From NCBI RefSeq assembly GCF_902706035.1, contig NZ_CACSJA010000029.1, positions 1-64,000 of the forward strand: 64,000 bases of DNA, given 5' to 3'. Every line of letters begins with the position of its first letter. Position 1 is the stretch's first letter. This stretch comes from Pantoea sp. 18069 (GTDB lineage: Bacteria > Pseudomonadota > Gammaproteobacteria > Burkholderiales > Burkholderiaceae_C). A model generated the notes under the pieces. That model was not told where the DNA came from. It saw only the letters and a list, made by a program, of their open reading frames with translations, and did no database searches. A program made the position numbers and the translations under genes. Positions 41,665-51,470 of this stretch are shown here, piece by piece.

Positions 41665-42642
41665 TCATGGCAGTTCCTTTTTCACCGGCGTCACAGCCAC
41701 GGCGCGCAGCGCCCGGCGATCGAGCCAGGCATAGAACTCGCCGACCAGGCCCTTGCGGAACGACAGCACGACCACCACGAACACCAGGCCCTGGATCATC
41801 AGCACCCATTCGGCATAGGACGCAAGGTAATGCGACATGGAAACGATGAGAATGGCGCCGGCCACCGGGCCCAGCAGGGTCTGAATGCCGCCCAGGATGC
41901 AGATCAGCAGCGCTTCGCCCGAAGTGACCCAGGTCAGGTCGTTCAGGGTCACGACCTGGAAGGCCACGGCCTTGACCGCGCCCGCCAGGCCCGCGAGCGA
42001 CGCCGACAGGATGAACACCACCAGCTTGTAGCGGTTGGCGCGGTAACCCAGCGAAATCGCGCGCGGCTCGTTGTCGCGGATGGCGCGCAGCACCTGGCCG
42101 AACGGCGAGTTGACGATGCGGTGGATGGCGAAGAAACCGAAGGCCGTGAGCGCCAGCACCACGAAATACATCACATAGTTGTTGCCCAGGTCGATAAAGC
42201 CCAACATGGCGCGCCGCGGCACGTCCTGCAGGCCATCCTCGCCGCCGGTGAACGGCATGCGCAGCGCGACAAAGTAGATCAACTGCGAAAACGCCAGCGT
42301 GATCATAGAGAAGTAGATGCCCTGGCGGCGTATGGCCAGCGAGCCCGTGAGCGCGCCTATGACCACCGCCACGCCCACACCGCACAGAATGCCCAGCGCC
42401 GGATCCAGCCCCCAGACCTTGATGGCCTGGGCCGTGACATAGCCTGCGGCGCCGAAGAACATCGCATGGCCGAACGACAGCAGGCCGCAGTAGCTGACCA
42501 GCAGATTGAGCGCGGCCGCGAGCAGCGCGAAGCAGAAGATCTCGATCAGGAACTGCGGGTAGAGCACGAACGGCGCGACCAGCAGCAAGGCGATGGAGAT
42601 GGCCAGCAGCAGGCGCTGCGTGCTTAAGGAGAAGTGTTTCAT
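41665..42642 (-). CDS. livM: LivM-type ABC transporter permease
   Basis: A 325-aa inner-membrane permease of a branched-chain amino acid/amide-type (HAAT) ABC importer, with about 9-10 helices and the LivM signature region (YFSMITLAFSQLIYFVALR; RAIRDNEPRAISLGYRANRY). AGGAGG lies 5 bases before the ATG at 42642, which overlaps the livH stop by 4 bases. It is the last gene of the leftward operon. HAAT importers near CoA genes often carry aromatic acids or other catabolic substrates, so the substrate is probably not an amino acid (inference). Confidence 0.9.
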   Translation of the reverse strand: MKHFSLSTQRLLLAISIALLLVAPFVLYPQFLIEIFCFALLAAALNLLVSYCGLLSFGHAMFFGAAGYVTAQAIKVWGLDPALGILCGVGVAVVIGALTGSLAIRRQGIYFSMITLAFSQLIYFVALRMPFTGGEDGLQDVPRRAMLGFIDLGNNYVMYFVVLALTAFGFFAIHRIVNSPFGQVLRAIRDNEPRAISLGYRANRYKLVVFILSASLAGLAGAVKAVAFQVVTLNDLTWVTSGEALLICILGGIQTLLGPVAGAILIVSMSHYLASYAEWVLMIQGLVFVVVVLSFRKGLVGEFYAWLDRRALRAVAVTPVKKELP

Positions 42643-43523
42643 CGGGCCTCCTGGCCGAAAAGGCCGTTGGGACGGATTGCCAGCGTGATGATCATCACGA
42701 TGAAGATGACGACGCCCGCGGCGTCCGGGTAGATCAGCTTGGTGAGGCCTTCGACCACGCCCAGGCTGAAGCCGGTGATGATGGAGCCGATGATGGAGCC
42801 CATGCCGCCGATCACCACCACCGCGAACACCACCACGATCAGGCTGTTGCCCATCAGCGGGTTGACCTGGTAGATGGGCGCGGCCATCGCGCCGCTGAAG
42901 CCCGCCAGGCCAACGCCCAGCCCATAGGTCAGCATCAGCATGCGCGGCACGTTGATGCCGAAGGTGCGCACCAGCGCCGCGTTCTCGTTGGCCGCGCGCA
43001 GATAGGCGCCGAGCTTGGTGCGCTCTATCACCAGCCAGGTGCCCAGGCACAGCACCAGCGAGGCCGCGATCACCCAGACCCGGTAGGCCGGGATATAGCT
43101 GATGCCGATATCGAAGCCGCCCGAGATCGGGTTGGGATAGGGCTGGCCCGTGGCGCCGAACTTCCAGCGGAACGCGCCTTCCATCAGCATCGCCAGGCCG
43201 AAAGTGAGCAGCAGCGCATAGACATGGTCCACGCGGTACAGCCGGCGCAGCATCAGCCGCTCTATCACCAGCCCGAAGCCGCCCACGACCAGCGGCGTGA
43301 TGACCAGCGCATACCAGTAGCTGATGCCGAAGTACTCAAGCAGGCCCCAGGCGACAAACGCGCCCAGCATGTACTGCGCGCCATGCGCGAAGTTCACCAC
43401 ATGCAGCAGGCCGAAAATGATGGCCAGCCCCAGGCTCATCAAGGCGTAGAACGAGCCGTTGATCAGGCCGATCACGAGCTGGCCGACCAAGGCCGACATC
43501 GGTATGCCGAAAATTTCATCCAT
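42639..43523 (-). CDS. livH: LivH-type ABC transporter permease
   Basis: A 294-aa inner-membrane permease partner of LivM, with about 8 helices (LVIGLINGSFYALMSLGLAI; LLHVVNFAHGAQYMLGAFVA). The mid-protein coupling region RTKLGAYLRAANENAALVRT contacts the ATPases. It precedes livM with a 4-base overlap and follows livF after 57 bases. Confidence 0.92.
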   Translation of the reverse strand: MDEIFGIPMSALVGQLVIGLINGSFYALMSLGLAIIFGLLHVVNFAHGAQYMLGAFVAWGLLEYFGISYWYALVITPLVVGGFGLVIERLMLRRLYRVDHVYALLLTFGLAMLMEGAFRWKFGATGQPYPNPISGGFDIGISYIPAYRVWVIAASLVLCLGTWLVIERTKLGAYLRAANENAALVRTFGINVPRMLMLTYGLGVGLAGFSGAMAAPIYQVNPLMGNSLIVVVFAVVVIGGMGSIIGSIITGFSLGVVEGLTKLIYPDAAGVVIFIVMIITLAIRPNGLFGQEAR

Positions 43524-43580
43524 GGTGGACTCCCCTGTGCAGCGCCGCGCCGCAGCGCGCGAAAGTAGATGGTGTGCGCT

Positions 43581-44292
<712 letters not shown>

Positions 44293-44300
<8 letters not shown>

Positions 44301-45057
44301 TCGCACCTCCCACATAGGCTTCGATCACCGCCGGGTCGCGCGAGACTTCGTCATAGCTGCCTTCGGCCAGGATCTGGCCCGACTGCAGTACGGTGACGCG
44401 GTCGCACAGCTCGGCGATGACTTTCATGTTGTGCTCGACCATCAAAATGGTGCGGCCCCTGGCCACGTTGCGGATGATGTCCATCACCGGGCCTATGTCC
44501 TCATGGCCCAGGCCGGCCATGGGTTCGTCGAGCAGAATCATTTCGGGGTCGAGCGCGATGGTGGTGGCAAGTTCGAGCACGCGCTTGCGGCCATAGGACA
44601 GCTCGACGGCCGGCGTATGAACCCAGCGCGTCAGGCCGACCATCTCGATCAGCTCGATCGCGCGCGCGTCCAGCACCTTGAGCGCGCTGTCGCGGCGCCA
44701 GAACGCCCAGGTCATGCCGACCTTGCGCTGCAGCGCGACGCGCACGTTTTCCAGCACCGTCATCTGGCCGAACACGGCCGAAATCTGGAACGAGCGCACC
44801 AGGCCCATGGACGACACCGTTGCCGGGTCGCTGGCGGAAATGTCCTGGCCGTTGAACAGTATGGTTCCCGTCGTCGAGCGCAGGAAGGTGGTCAGCAGAT
44901 TGAAGCAGGTGGTCTTGCCCGCGCCGTTGGGGCCTATCAGCGCGTGGATGCCGTGGCGGCGCACGCGCAGGTTCACGTCCTTGACGGCATAGAAGCCGCG
45001 GAACTGCTTGCTCAGGCCCGTGGCCTGCAGGATGTAGGAATCCGGGGAGGCTTGCAT
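44293..45057 (-). CDS. livG: LivG-type ABC transporter ATPase
   Basis: A 254-aa cytoplasmic ATPase partner of LivF: Walker A IGPNGAGKTTCFN, the LivG-style signature LSYGRKRVLELATT, Walker B MILLDEPMAGLG and switch histidine in MVEHNMK. It lies 10 bases after an SDR gene in the same leftward operon and overlaps livF. Confidence 0.92.
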
Positions 45058-45067
45058 GGTGCCGCCT

Positions 45068-45820
45068 TCAAAGCATGGCGTGGGTCACGCCGCCATCGAC
45101 CAGGATGGAAGTGCCCGTGACCCAGCTGCTTTCGGGCGAGGCCAGGAACATGGCCGCGTTGGCGATGTCCTCGACTTCGCCCAGGCGGCGCAGCGGCGTG
45201 CGCGCGATGCGCACGGCGATCTTGTCGGGGTCCACATTGCCTTTCATGCCTTCGGTGGGCACCGAGCCCGGGCAGACCGCGTTGACGCGTATGCCGCGCG
45301 GGCCCAGGTCCACGGCCGAGGAACGCGTGAGGCCCAGCACGCCGGCCTTGACGCCGCCGTAGATCATCGCCTCGGGCACGCCCAGGAAGGCCGCGGCCGA
45401 AGCGATATTGATGATGCTGCCGCCTTCGGTCATGGCTTCCGAGCCCACCTGAATGCCCCAGACCACGGAGTTGAAGCCCGTGCCCACCATGCGCGTGAGC
45501 ATTTCGGGCGTGATCGCGGAGATCGCGCCATAGCGCACCCAGATCGCGTTGTTGACCAGGATGTCAAAGCGGCCATGCGCCTGCTTCATGCCCTGCACCG
45601 CGTTGACGAAAGTCTCGCGCTCGGCCACGTTGCCGCCAAAGGCCATGGCCTTGCCGCCCTGGGCGCGGATTTCCCCGGCCGCGGCCTGGGCCAGGTCTTC
45701 GCGCAGATCGAGCACGCCGACCACGGCGCCGGCCTGGGCCATCGCATCGGCGATCGCCCGGCCAATGCCGCGCGCGCCACCGGTGATCAGCGCCACTTTT
45801 CCTTCGAGCTTGTTGTTCAT
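45068..45820 (-). CDS. SDR-family NAD(P)-dependent dehydrogenase
   Basis: A 250-aa classical SDR: LITGGARGIGRAIA near residue 12, NNAI in place of NNAG (ILVNNAIWVRYG), INIASAAAFLG with the catalytic serine, and MIYGGVKAGVLG (YxxxK). The C-terminus has GTSILVDGGVTHAML. AAGGAG is well placed before the ATG at 45820. It lies between the lactonase-like and transporter genes, so it may oxidise an alcohol intermediate of the same pathway. Confidence 0.9.
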   Translation of the reverse strand: MNNKLEGKVALITGGARGIGRAIADAMAQAGAVVGVLDLREDLAQAAAGEIRAQGGKAMAFGGNVAERETFVNAVQGMKQAHGRFDILVNNAIWVRYGAISAITPEMLTRMVGTGFNSVVWGIQVGSEAMTEGGSIINIASAAAFLGVPEAMIYGGVKAGVLGLTRSSAVDLGPRGIRVNAVCPGSVPTEGMKGNVDPDKIAVRIARTPLRRLGEVEDIANAAMFLASPESSWVTGTSILVDGGVTHAML

Positions 45821-45848
45821 TCTGGTCTCCTTGTTTTCGTTGATTCGT

Positions 45849-46727
45849 TCAGGCCTGGTCGGCAAAACGCACTTCGCGCAGTCCGCGCACGCCCGTGCCG
45901 TGCACGGCGAACAGCGCGCCCGCGTCGGGGTGCTCGTCCTTGAGGGCGTTGCCGCTGTTGCTGATGCTGGTGACGTAGAGCACGTCGAGATCGGGGCCGC
46001 CAAAGCTCGGGCAGGTCACATGGCGCACCGGCATGGCTATCAGGCGGTCAAGCTGGCCATCGGGCGTGAAGCGCGCAAGCTGGCCGGTCTCGACCAGCGC
46101 CGTCCACAGGCAGCCTTCGGCGTCGACGGTCGCGCCATCGGCGGCGGAATTCAGGGGCGCGGTATCGACCCAGACCGTGGGCTGGCCGGCGCCCCCGCTC
46201 GCGTTGTCATAGGGGTAGCGCAGGATCTTGCGCGTGCGGCTGTCGGTGTAGTAAAGCCACTGCCCGTCGGGGCTGAAGCAGATGGCGTTCGATATCGCGA
46301 AACCTTTGTCCAGCACCTGCACGCGGCCATGGGCATCGACCTGGTAGAGCGCGGCCAGCGGCTCGTTGCGGCCCAGCACCAGCGAGCCGCAGACAAAGCG
46401 GCCCGCGCGGTCGCAGCGGCCGTCGTTCAGGCGTATGCGCTCGGCAGCATGGGTGACCGAGGCCAGCGGCGTGACTTCGCCCGAGTCCAGATCGAGATAG
46501 CTGAAGCCGCTTTCCAGTGCGACCAGCAGCCGGCCGCTTTGGCACAGCGCAATCGAGCCTATGGCCGTGGGCAGCCGCCATTCGCGGTATGCGCCGCTGG
46601 CTGGCGTGAGGCGGCGCACCAGCTGCGCATGCGAATCTATCCAGTAAAGCGACTGGCTGCTGTCATCCCAGAGCGGGCATTCGCCCAGCTGGTCGCGCGT
46701 GGTGGTGACGATTTCAATACGGGTCAT
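45849..46727 (-). CDS. SMP-30/gluconolactonase/LRE-family protein, probable lactonase
   Basis: A 292-aa six-bladed beta-propeller of the SMP-30 family, which hydrolyses lactones with a divalent metal. The metal-site segments are visible: LGECPLWDDSSQSLYWIDSH with the N-terminal glutamate, RLNDGRCDRAGRFVCGS, ISNAICFSPDGQWLYYTDSR and NSAADGATVDAEGCLW. It sits in an operon with an SDR and a Liv transporter, close to a Baeyer-Villiger-type enzyme. Hydrolysis of the resulting lactone is therefore an attractive role (inference). Confidence 0.87.
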   Translation of the reverse strand: MTRIEIVTTTRDQLGECPLWDDSSQSLYWIDSHAQLVRRLTPASGAYREWRLPTAIGSIALCQSGRLLVALESGFSYLDLDSGEVTPLASVTHAAERIRLNDGRCDRAGRFVCGSLVLGRNEPLAALYQVDAHGRVQVLDKGFAISNAICFSPDGQWLYYTDSRTRKILRYPYDNASGGAGQPTVWVDTAPLNSAADGATVDAEGCLWTALVETGQLARFTPDGQLDRLIAMPVRHVTCPSFGGPDLDVLYVTSISNSGNALKDEHPDAGALFAVHGTGVRGLREVRFADQA

Positions 46728-46810
46728 GGCAAAACCTGGGGGCGATGGCGCTGCGCGCCGTGAAGACGGGGGAATCGGGGGCCCCGGCGCGTGCACCGGG
46801 GCACACAGGC

Positions 46811-48040
46811 TTACTTCTTCACGAAGTCGCAGCCGCCTTCGGCCAGCGGACGGAACACCGACTCGCCCGGGATTTCCTCGCCGACCTTGTAGAGATCGTT
46901 CCTGCCCTTGGATTCGGCCGGGGTCTTGACCTGGATCGCATAGGTCGGGCGGATCAGCTGGCCGTCCTCGCGGATCATGGCGTTCTTCATGGAGAAGTCA
47001 TTGACCGGCGTGGCCTTCATCCTGGCCATCACCGCCACGCCTTCATCCGTGCCCGCGGCCTGCACGGCCTTGAGGTAGTGCATCGTGGCGCTGTAGGCAC
47101 CGGCGTGGATATAGGTGGGCACCACGCCCTTGTTCTTTTCCATGAAGCGCCTGGCCCAGGCGCGCGACTCGTCGTTGCGGTCCCAGTAGAACGGCGCGGT
47201 GATCTGCAGGCCCTGGGCCACGTCCAGGCCCATGGCCGAGACGGTGTTGATGGTCATGCCGAACACGCCGACCTTCTGGCCGTTGCGCGCGAGCTTGTAT
47301 TCCGCTGCCTGCTTGAGCGCATTGCTCAGGTCCAGGCCCGCGTTGAGCACCACGATGGCCTGGGCCTTGCTCGCCTGAGCCTGCAGCAGGTAGGACGAAT
47401 AGTCGGCCGCGCCCAGCGGGTGGCGCACCGAACCCACGACCTTGCCGCCGCCGGCTTCGATGAACTTGGTCGCATCGGCCTGCATCGCGGCGCCAAACGC
47501 ATAGTCGACGGTGATGAAAAAGAAGGACTTGACGCCCTGCTTGAGCAGCGCCGTCACGCCCGCGTTGGCGAGCTGGTAGGTGTCGACGATGAACTGCACG
47601 GTCATGGGCGAGCACATCTTGCCGGTCAGGTCGGATGACACCGTACCGGCGATCAGGTAAGGCTTCTTCTTCTCCTTCATCATGCTCGACACGCCAAACG
47701 CGATCGACGAGGCCGAGCCGCCCAAAATGGTGTCGAACTTGTCGTTCTCTATCCACTGGCGTGCCATGTTGATGCCCACATTGGGCTTGTTCTGGTCGTC
47801 GGCGACGGTGACTTCGATGGGCTTGCCCAGCACCTTGCCGCCGAAGTCCTCGACGGCCATGCGCACCGCGACCGAGGAGCCCGGCCCCCCATTGCCCGAG
47901 TAGGTGCCGGTCTGGTCGGCCATCACGCCTATGCGCACCACGTCATCGCTGATCTGCGCCTGCGCGGGCAGCGCCGCAAGCAAGGCGCCGCCGGCCAAGG
48001 CCAGCGCGGACATCCGGGGGATCGAAGGGAAAGCGTTCAT
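46811..48040 (-). CDS. HAAT-type ABC transporter substrate-binding protein
   Basis: A 409-aa periplasmic binding protein of the LivK/HAAT class. A Sec signal peptide ends LAALPAQA-QI at about residue 28. The mature domain starts DDVVRIGVMADQTGTYSGNG, a Peripla_BP_6 fold. AGGAG precedes the ATG. It presents the ligand to LivHMGF, encoded downstream in the same direction, although SMP-30 and SDR genes lie between. The binding site does not reveal the ligand. Confidence 0.9.
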   Translation of the reverse strand: MNAFPSIPRMSALALAGGALLAALPAQAQISDDVVRIGVMADQTGTYSGNGGPGSSVAVRMAVEDFGGKVLGKPIEVTVADDQNKPNVGINMARQWIENDKFDTILGGSASSIAFGVSSMMKEKKKPYLIAGTVSSDLTGKMCSPMTVQFIVDTYQLANAGVTALLKQGVKSFFFITVDYAFGAAMQADATKFIEAGGGKVVGSVRHPLGAADYSSYLLQAQASKAQAIVVLNAGLDLSNALKQAAEYKLARNGQKVGVFGMTINTVSAMGLDVAQGLQITAPFYWDRNDESRAWARRFMEKNKGVVPTYIHAGAYSATMHYLKAVQAAGTDEGVAVMARMKATPVNDFSMKNAMIREDGQLIRPTYAIQVKTPAESKGRNDLYKVGEEIPGESVFRPLAEGGCDFVKK

Positions 48041-48098
48041 GTCTGTCTCCTGGTAGTTATGGAATGCACTGACTGTCTACAAAACCCTGGGGTAAAAA

Positions 48099-48198
48099 CC
48101 GTTCGTGATGAGCCTGCCTGGGCGGCCCCGTCGAACCATGAACGTCCAAGCTCTGGAGGGCAGGCCGCCCATCCTTCGACGGGCTCAGGACGAACGGA
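48099..48198. repeat. REP-like elements, one degenerate and one intact
   Basis: 48099-48145 is a decayed unit (CGTTCGTGATGAGCCTGCCT ... GTCGAACCATGAACG). 48170-48198 is intact (CATCCTTCGACGGGCTCAGG then ACGAACGGA). They lie between the acyl-CoA synthetase stop and the binding-protein start. Confidence 0.7.
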
Positions 48199-48224
48199 TC
48201 TGCGTACTTGGCTTGCGGCCCTGC

Positions 48225-49880
48225 TCAAATCGGGTCGGTACTCAGCCGATGCCCCTTGAATTGCTCGCGCAACTGCGTCTTGAGCAGCTTGCCGGTTGCG
48301 GTGTGCGGCAGGCCATCGACGAACACCACGTCGTCGGGCAGCCACCAGCGCGCGACGCGGTCCTTCATGAAGTCCGTCATCTCGGCGGCCGTGAGGCTTT
48401 CGCCGGCCTTGGGCACGACGATCAGCAGCGGGCGCTCCTGCCATTTGCTGTGCGCCACGCCTATCACCGCCGCTTCCTGCACCTTGGGGTGGCCGACGGC
48501 GACGTTCTCCAGGTCGATAGAGGAAATCCATTCGCCGCCCGACTTGATCACGTCCTTGGTGCGATCGGTGATCTGCACGAAACCGTCGGTATCGATCAAG
48601 GCCACGTCGCCGGTGCTGAACCAGCCTTCGTCGTTGAGCGCCGCGCCGGCCCGGTCGCCGTAATAGGCCGACACCACCCAGGGGCCGCGCACCTTGATTT
48701 CACCGACACGCTGGCCGTCATGCGGCAGGCGCTCTCCTTCGGGGCTGAAGATGCCGACTTCGATGCCGAAGATCGCCCGGCCCTGCCTGGCCTGGATATC
48801 GAAGCGCCGGGCCAGCGGCAGGTCCTGCTGCGCGGGCAGCAGATTGCCTATGGTCGCCAGCGGGCTGGTCTCGGTCATTCCCCAGGCCTGGATCACATAG
48901 GTGCCCAGCAGCGTCTCGAATTTCTCGATCATGGCCCGCGGCGCGGCCGAGCCGCCGACCACCACGCGCGCGAGCTTGAGTTGCGTGAGATCGAGCTGCG
49001 CGCGCTGGCTCTCTATATATTGGAAGAACCCCAGCCACACCGTGGGCACGCCCAGCGAGAAGGTGCAGCCTTCCTTGACCATGTGCTCGTAGAGGCGCTC
49101 GCCGCCCACGCCCGGGCCGGGCAGCACCAGCTTGGCGCCGCACATCGCCGCGGCATACGGTATGCCCCAGGCGTTGACATGGAACATGGGCACGGCCAGC
49201 AGCACGCTGTCGCGCGCCGACAGGCCCAGGCCGTCGACCGTGCAGGCAGCCCAGGCATGCAAGACCGTCGAGCGGTGGCTGTAGAGCACGCCCTTGGGAT
49301 TGCCCGTCGTGCCCGAGGTGTAGCACAGCGACGAGGCCGTGTTCTCGTCGAGCTGCGGCCATTCGAAGTCGGGCGAGGCCTGGGCTATCAGGTCTTCGTA
49401 GCACAGCAGATTGGGCAGATCGAGCGCCGGCATTTCGCTGCGCTCGCACAGCGCGACAAAGCCCTTGACGGTAGGCAGCTGGCCGGCAATCGCCACCAGT
49501 TGTTCGGCAAAGCCCAGGTCGAAGAACACATATTCATCGGCCGCATGGTTGATGATGTAGCTGATCTGCTCGGCAAACAGCCGCGGGTTGACGGTGTGCG
49601 ATACCGCGCCCATGCCGGCAACCGCAAAATACAGCTCCAGATGGCGGTGCGTGTTCCAGGCCAGCGTCGCGATGCGCTGGCCGGGCAGCACGCCCAGGTC
49701 CGTCAGGGCATTGGCCAGGCGCTTGGCGCGGTGGCGCACTTCGCCCCAGGTCGAGCGATAGCTGCGGGTGTCGGAAACGTGCGAGACGATCTCCACCTGA
49801 GCGTGGTGCGTGGCCGCATGCTCTATGAGCTGCGAGATCCGCAAATCCTGCTGTTGCATCAGTCCCAACATCGTCATCAA
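48225..49880 (-). CDS. AMP-forming acyl-CoA synthetase (long-chain fatty-acid CoA ligase-like)
   Basis: A 551-aa adenylate-forming CoA ligase: AMP motif SSLCYTSGTTGNPKG, VIQAWGMTETSPLAT, GEIKVRGPWV and the C-terminal lysine region in LPHTATGKLLKTQLRE. The start MMTMLGLMQQQDLRISQLIE is typical of the FadD3-like/long-chain CoA ligase group, with AAGGAG 8 bases upstream. It heads the leftward operon that may run through to livM, and it diverges from an enoyl-CoA hydratase gene. TetR operator 3 lies at its promoter. Confidence 0.9.
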   Translation of the reverse strand: MMTMLGLMQQQDLRISQLIEHAATHHAQVEIVSHVSDTRSYRSTWGEVRHRAKRLANALTDLGVLPGQRIATLAWNTHRHLELYFAVAGMGAVSHTVNPRLFAEQISYIINHAADEYVFFDLGFAEQLVAIAGQLPTVKGFVALCERSEMPALDLPNLLCYEDLIAQASPDFEWPQLDENTASSLCYTSGTTGNPKGVLYSHRSTVLHAWAACTVDGLGLSARDSVLLAVPMFHVNAWGIPYAAAMCGAKLVLPGPGVGGERLYEHMVKEGCTFSLGVPTVWLGFFQYIESQRAQLDLTQLKLARVVVGGSAAPRAMIEKFETLLGTYVIQAWGMTETSPLATIGNLLPAQQDLPLARRFDIQARQGRAIFGIEVGIFSPEGERLPHDGQRVGEIKVRGPWVVSAYYGDRAGAALNDEGWFSTGDVALIDTDGFVQITDRTKDVIKSGGEWISSIDLENVAVGHPKVQEAAVIGVAHSKWQERPLLIVVPKAGESLTAAEMTDFMKDRVARWWLPDDVVFVDGLPHTATGKLLKTQLREQFKGHRLSTDPI

Positions 49881-49965
49881 CGCTGCTCCTTCTTGTCTTT
49901 GACTGCGTCTGCCCCAAGGCGGAAAACCTCAACGCCCGGGGAGGCCATGTCTTGAATTTCATTGC

Positions 49966-49983
49966 TTACATGCCGACAGGTAA
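49966..49983. promoter_or_regulatory. TetR operator 3 (acyl-CoA synthetase promoter)
   Basis: TTACAT-GCCGAC-AGGTAA, 86 bases before the leftward synthetase gene and just downstream of a -10-like TATTCT (49997-49992, minus strand). It fits the shared operator with one mismatch. Confidence 0.7.
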
Positions 49984-50136
49984 GTAATCAAAGAATAGCA
50001 GTTTCCTCCGCGAAAAACGCAGGCAGTAAAGACCGAAAACCTAGGGAGAAACATGCTTGCCGGCCGCATTCTTTGCGGGTATTTGCAGCCGCGCTGCTTC
50101 GCGTCGCGCCCTGCGTCCGACTGCCGCCAAGGTGAC

Positions 50137-50195
50137 TTGCGACGGGCCGCGCCACCGGTTAGCATGGCCTCATGCACCTACCTTTCGGCAGGTAA
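50137..50195 (+). promoter_or_regulatory. Promoter of the enoyl-CoA hydratase gene with TetR operator 4
   Basis: TTGCGA (50137-50142), 17 bases, TAGCAT (50160-50165) forms a sigma-70-like promoter. Operator CTACCT-TTCGGC-AGGTAA (50178-50195) lies just after the expected start site. The 362-base divergent gap holds operators 3 and 4 and no gene. Confidence 0.65.
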
Positions 50196-50242
50196 GTGCA
50201 GACAGTGAACGATTTTGCTGCACCCACAACAAGGAGACTTTC

Positions 50243-51016
50243 ATGGAATTCAACACCATCACTCTGACCGTCGACGCCGGCGTGGCCGTGGTCACGCTCA
50301 ACCGCCCGCCCGTGAACGCGCAGAACATAGAGCTGCGCGAGGAGATCACGCGCGTGTTCGATCTGCTGTCGGACCGCGACGACGTGGCCTGTATCGTGCT
50401 GACCGGCGCGGGCAAGGCGTTCTCCGCGGGCGCCGATATCCGTGAGCGCCCGAATCTCGCCGGCGTGGCCGGCGCCTACGGCGCGCACAACCGCCGCGTG
50501 CGCGAGTCCTACTACGCCGTGGTCGAATGCTCCAAGCCCATCATCGCGGCGATCAACGGCCCGGCGCTGGGCGCGGGCTTTGGCCTGGTGATGGCGTCGG
50601 ACATCTGGGTCGCGTCCGAAGACGCCTATGTGTCCATGCCCGAGATCAATGTGGGCCTGGCCGGCGGCGTGACCTTCCTGCAGAAAGTCTTTGGCCAGTC
50701 GCGCGCGCGCCGCATGTTCTATACCGGCATGAAAGTCTCGGCCCAGGAGCTGTACCGCCTGGGCCTGGTCGAAGCCTGCCTGCCGGCCGACGAACTCATG
50801 CCCTACTGCATGGAAATGGCGCGCGACATCGCGTCCAAGAGCCCTATCGCCATGCGCCTGGCCAAGGAAGCCGCGCGCATGACCCTGGTCATGCCTTCGC
50901 GCGACGCCTACCGCTACGAGCAGGGCAATACCGTGGCGCTGTCCAGGACCGAGGACTCGAAGGAAGCGCAGCGCGCCTTCCTTGAAAAGCGCGAACCAGT
51001 CTACACCGGCCGTTGA
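50243..51016 (+). CDS. Enoyl-CoA hydratase/isomerase family protein
   Basis: A 257-aa crotonase-fold enzyme. The oxyanion-hole motifs are AGKAFSAGADIRE and GPALGAGFGLVMASD; the catalytic glutamate region is MPEINVGLAGG. It hydrates enoyl-CoA in beta-oxidation or catalyses a related reaction. AAGGAG is 6 bases before the ATG at 50243. It is transcribed alone, divergent from the acyl-CoA synthetase and under TetR operator 4. Confidence 0.9.
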   Translation: MEFNTITLTVDAGVAVVTLNRPPVNAQNIELREEITRVFDLLSDRDDVACIVLTGAGKAFSAGADIRERPNLAGVAGAYGAHNRRVRESYYAVVECSKPIIAAINGPALGAGFGLVMASDIWVASEDAYVSMPEINVGLAGGVTFLQKVFGQSRARRMFYTGMKVSAQELYRLGLVEACLPADELMPYCMEMARDIASKSPIAMRLAKEAARMTLVMPSRDAYRYEQGNTVALSRTEDSKEAQRAFLEKREPVYTGR

Positions 51017-51233
51017 ACGCCGCCCGCGCCCTGCCCTATCGCCGGCAGACGCGGGCCGCCACGCCTTCCAAGCGCGCGGCCTTTTCGTTCGCACCCGCGC
51101 CCCGGGCCAGGCGCTTGAACGCATTCCACAGGGTCGCGCACCGCTTCTTCATGCAGCGCCGGCCACTCGGGGCGCAGGCGGGGAACGTACGAAAGCATGG
51201 GGATAGGCCAATGGCGATGCCTATAGGACAGGC

Positions 51234-51305
51234 CGTTCATGGTTCGACGCGCCCGGCGAGGGGGACTCACCACGAACGGGGGATACCGTTCGCCCTCATC
51301 CTGAG
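51234..51305. repeat. Degenerate REP-like elements
   Basis: 51234-51280 (CGTTCATGGTTCGACGCGCC ... CACGAACGGG) and 51285-51305 (ACCGTTCGCCCTCATCCTGA G) resemble the REP family with changes. The rest of the gap 51017-51425 shows no gene. Confidence 0.6.
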
Positions 51306-51425
51306 TTTCCATGGCTTTCGTCAACCCCTGATGCGCAGCGCCAGCCATTTGGATGCAAGCAGCAAAAGCAGAAAGCCATGAAAAATGGCCCCCAGAGCTT
51401 TTCATCTTGGGGCGGCCCGGCGATG

Positions 51426-51450
51426 AAAAAGCCGGGGCCCAGGCCCCGGC
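51426..51450 (-). terminator. Intrinsic terminator of the porin gene
   Basis: GCCGGGGCC (51431-51439) and GGCCCCGGC (51442-51450) form a perfect stem; on the minus strand TTTTT follows (51430-51426). Confidence 0.8.
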
Positions 51451-51470
51451 TGCGTTGTCAGACCGGTAGA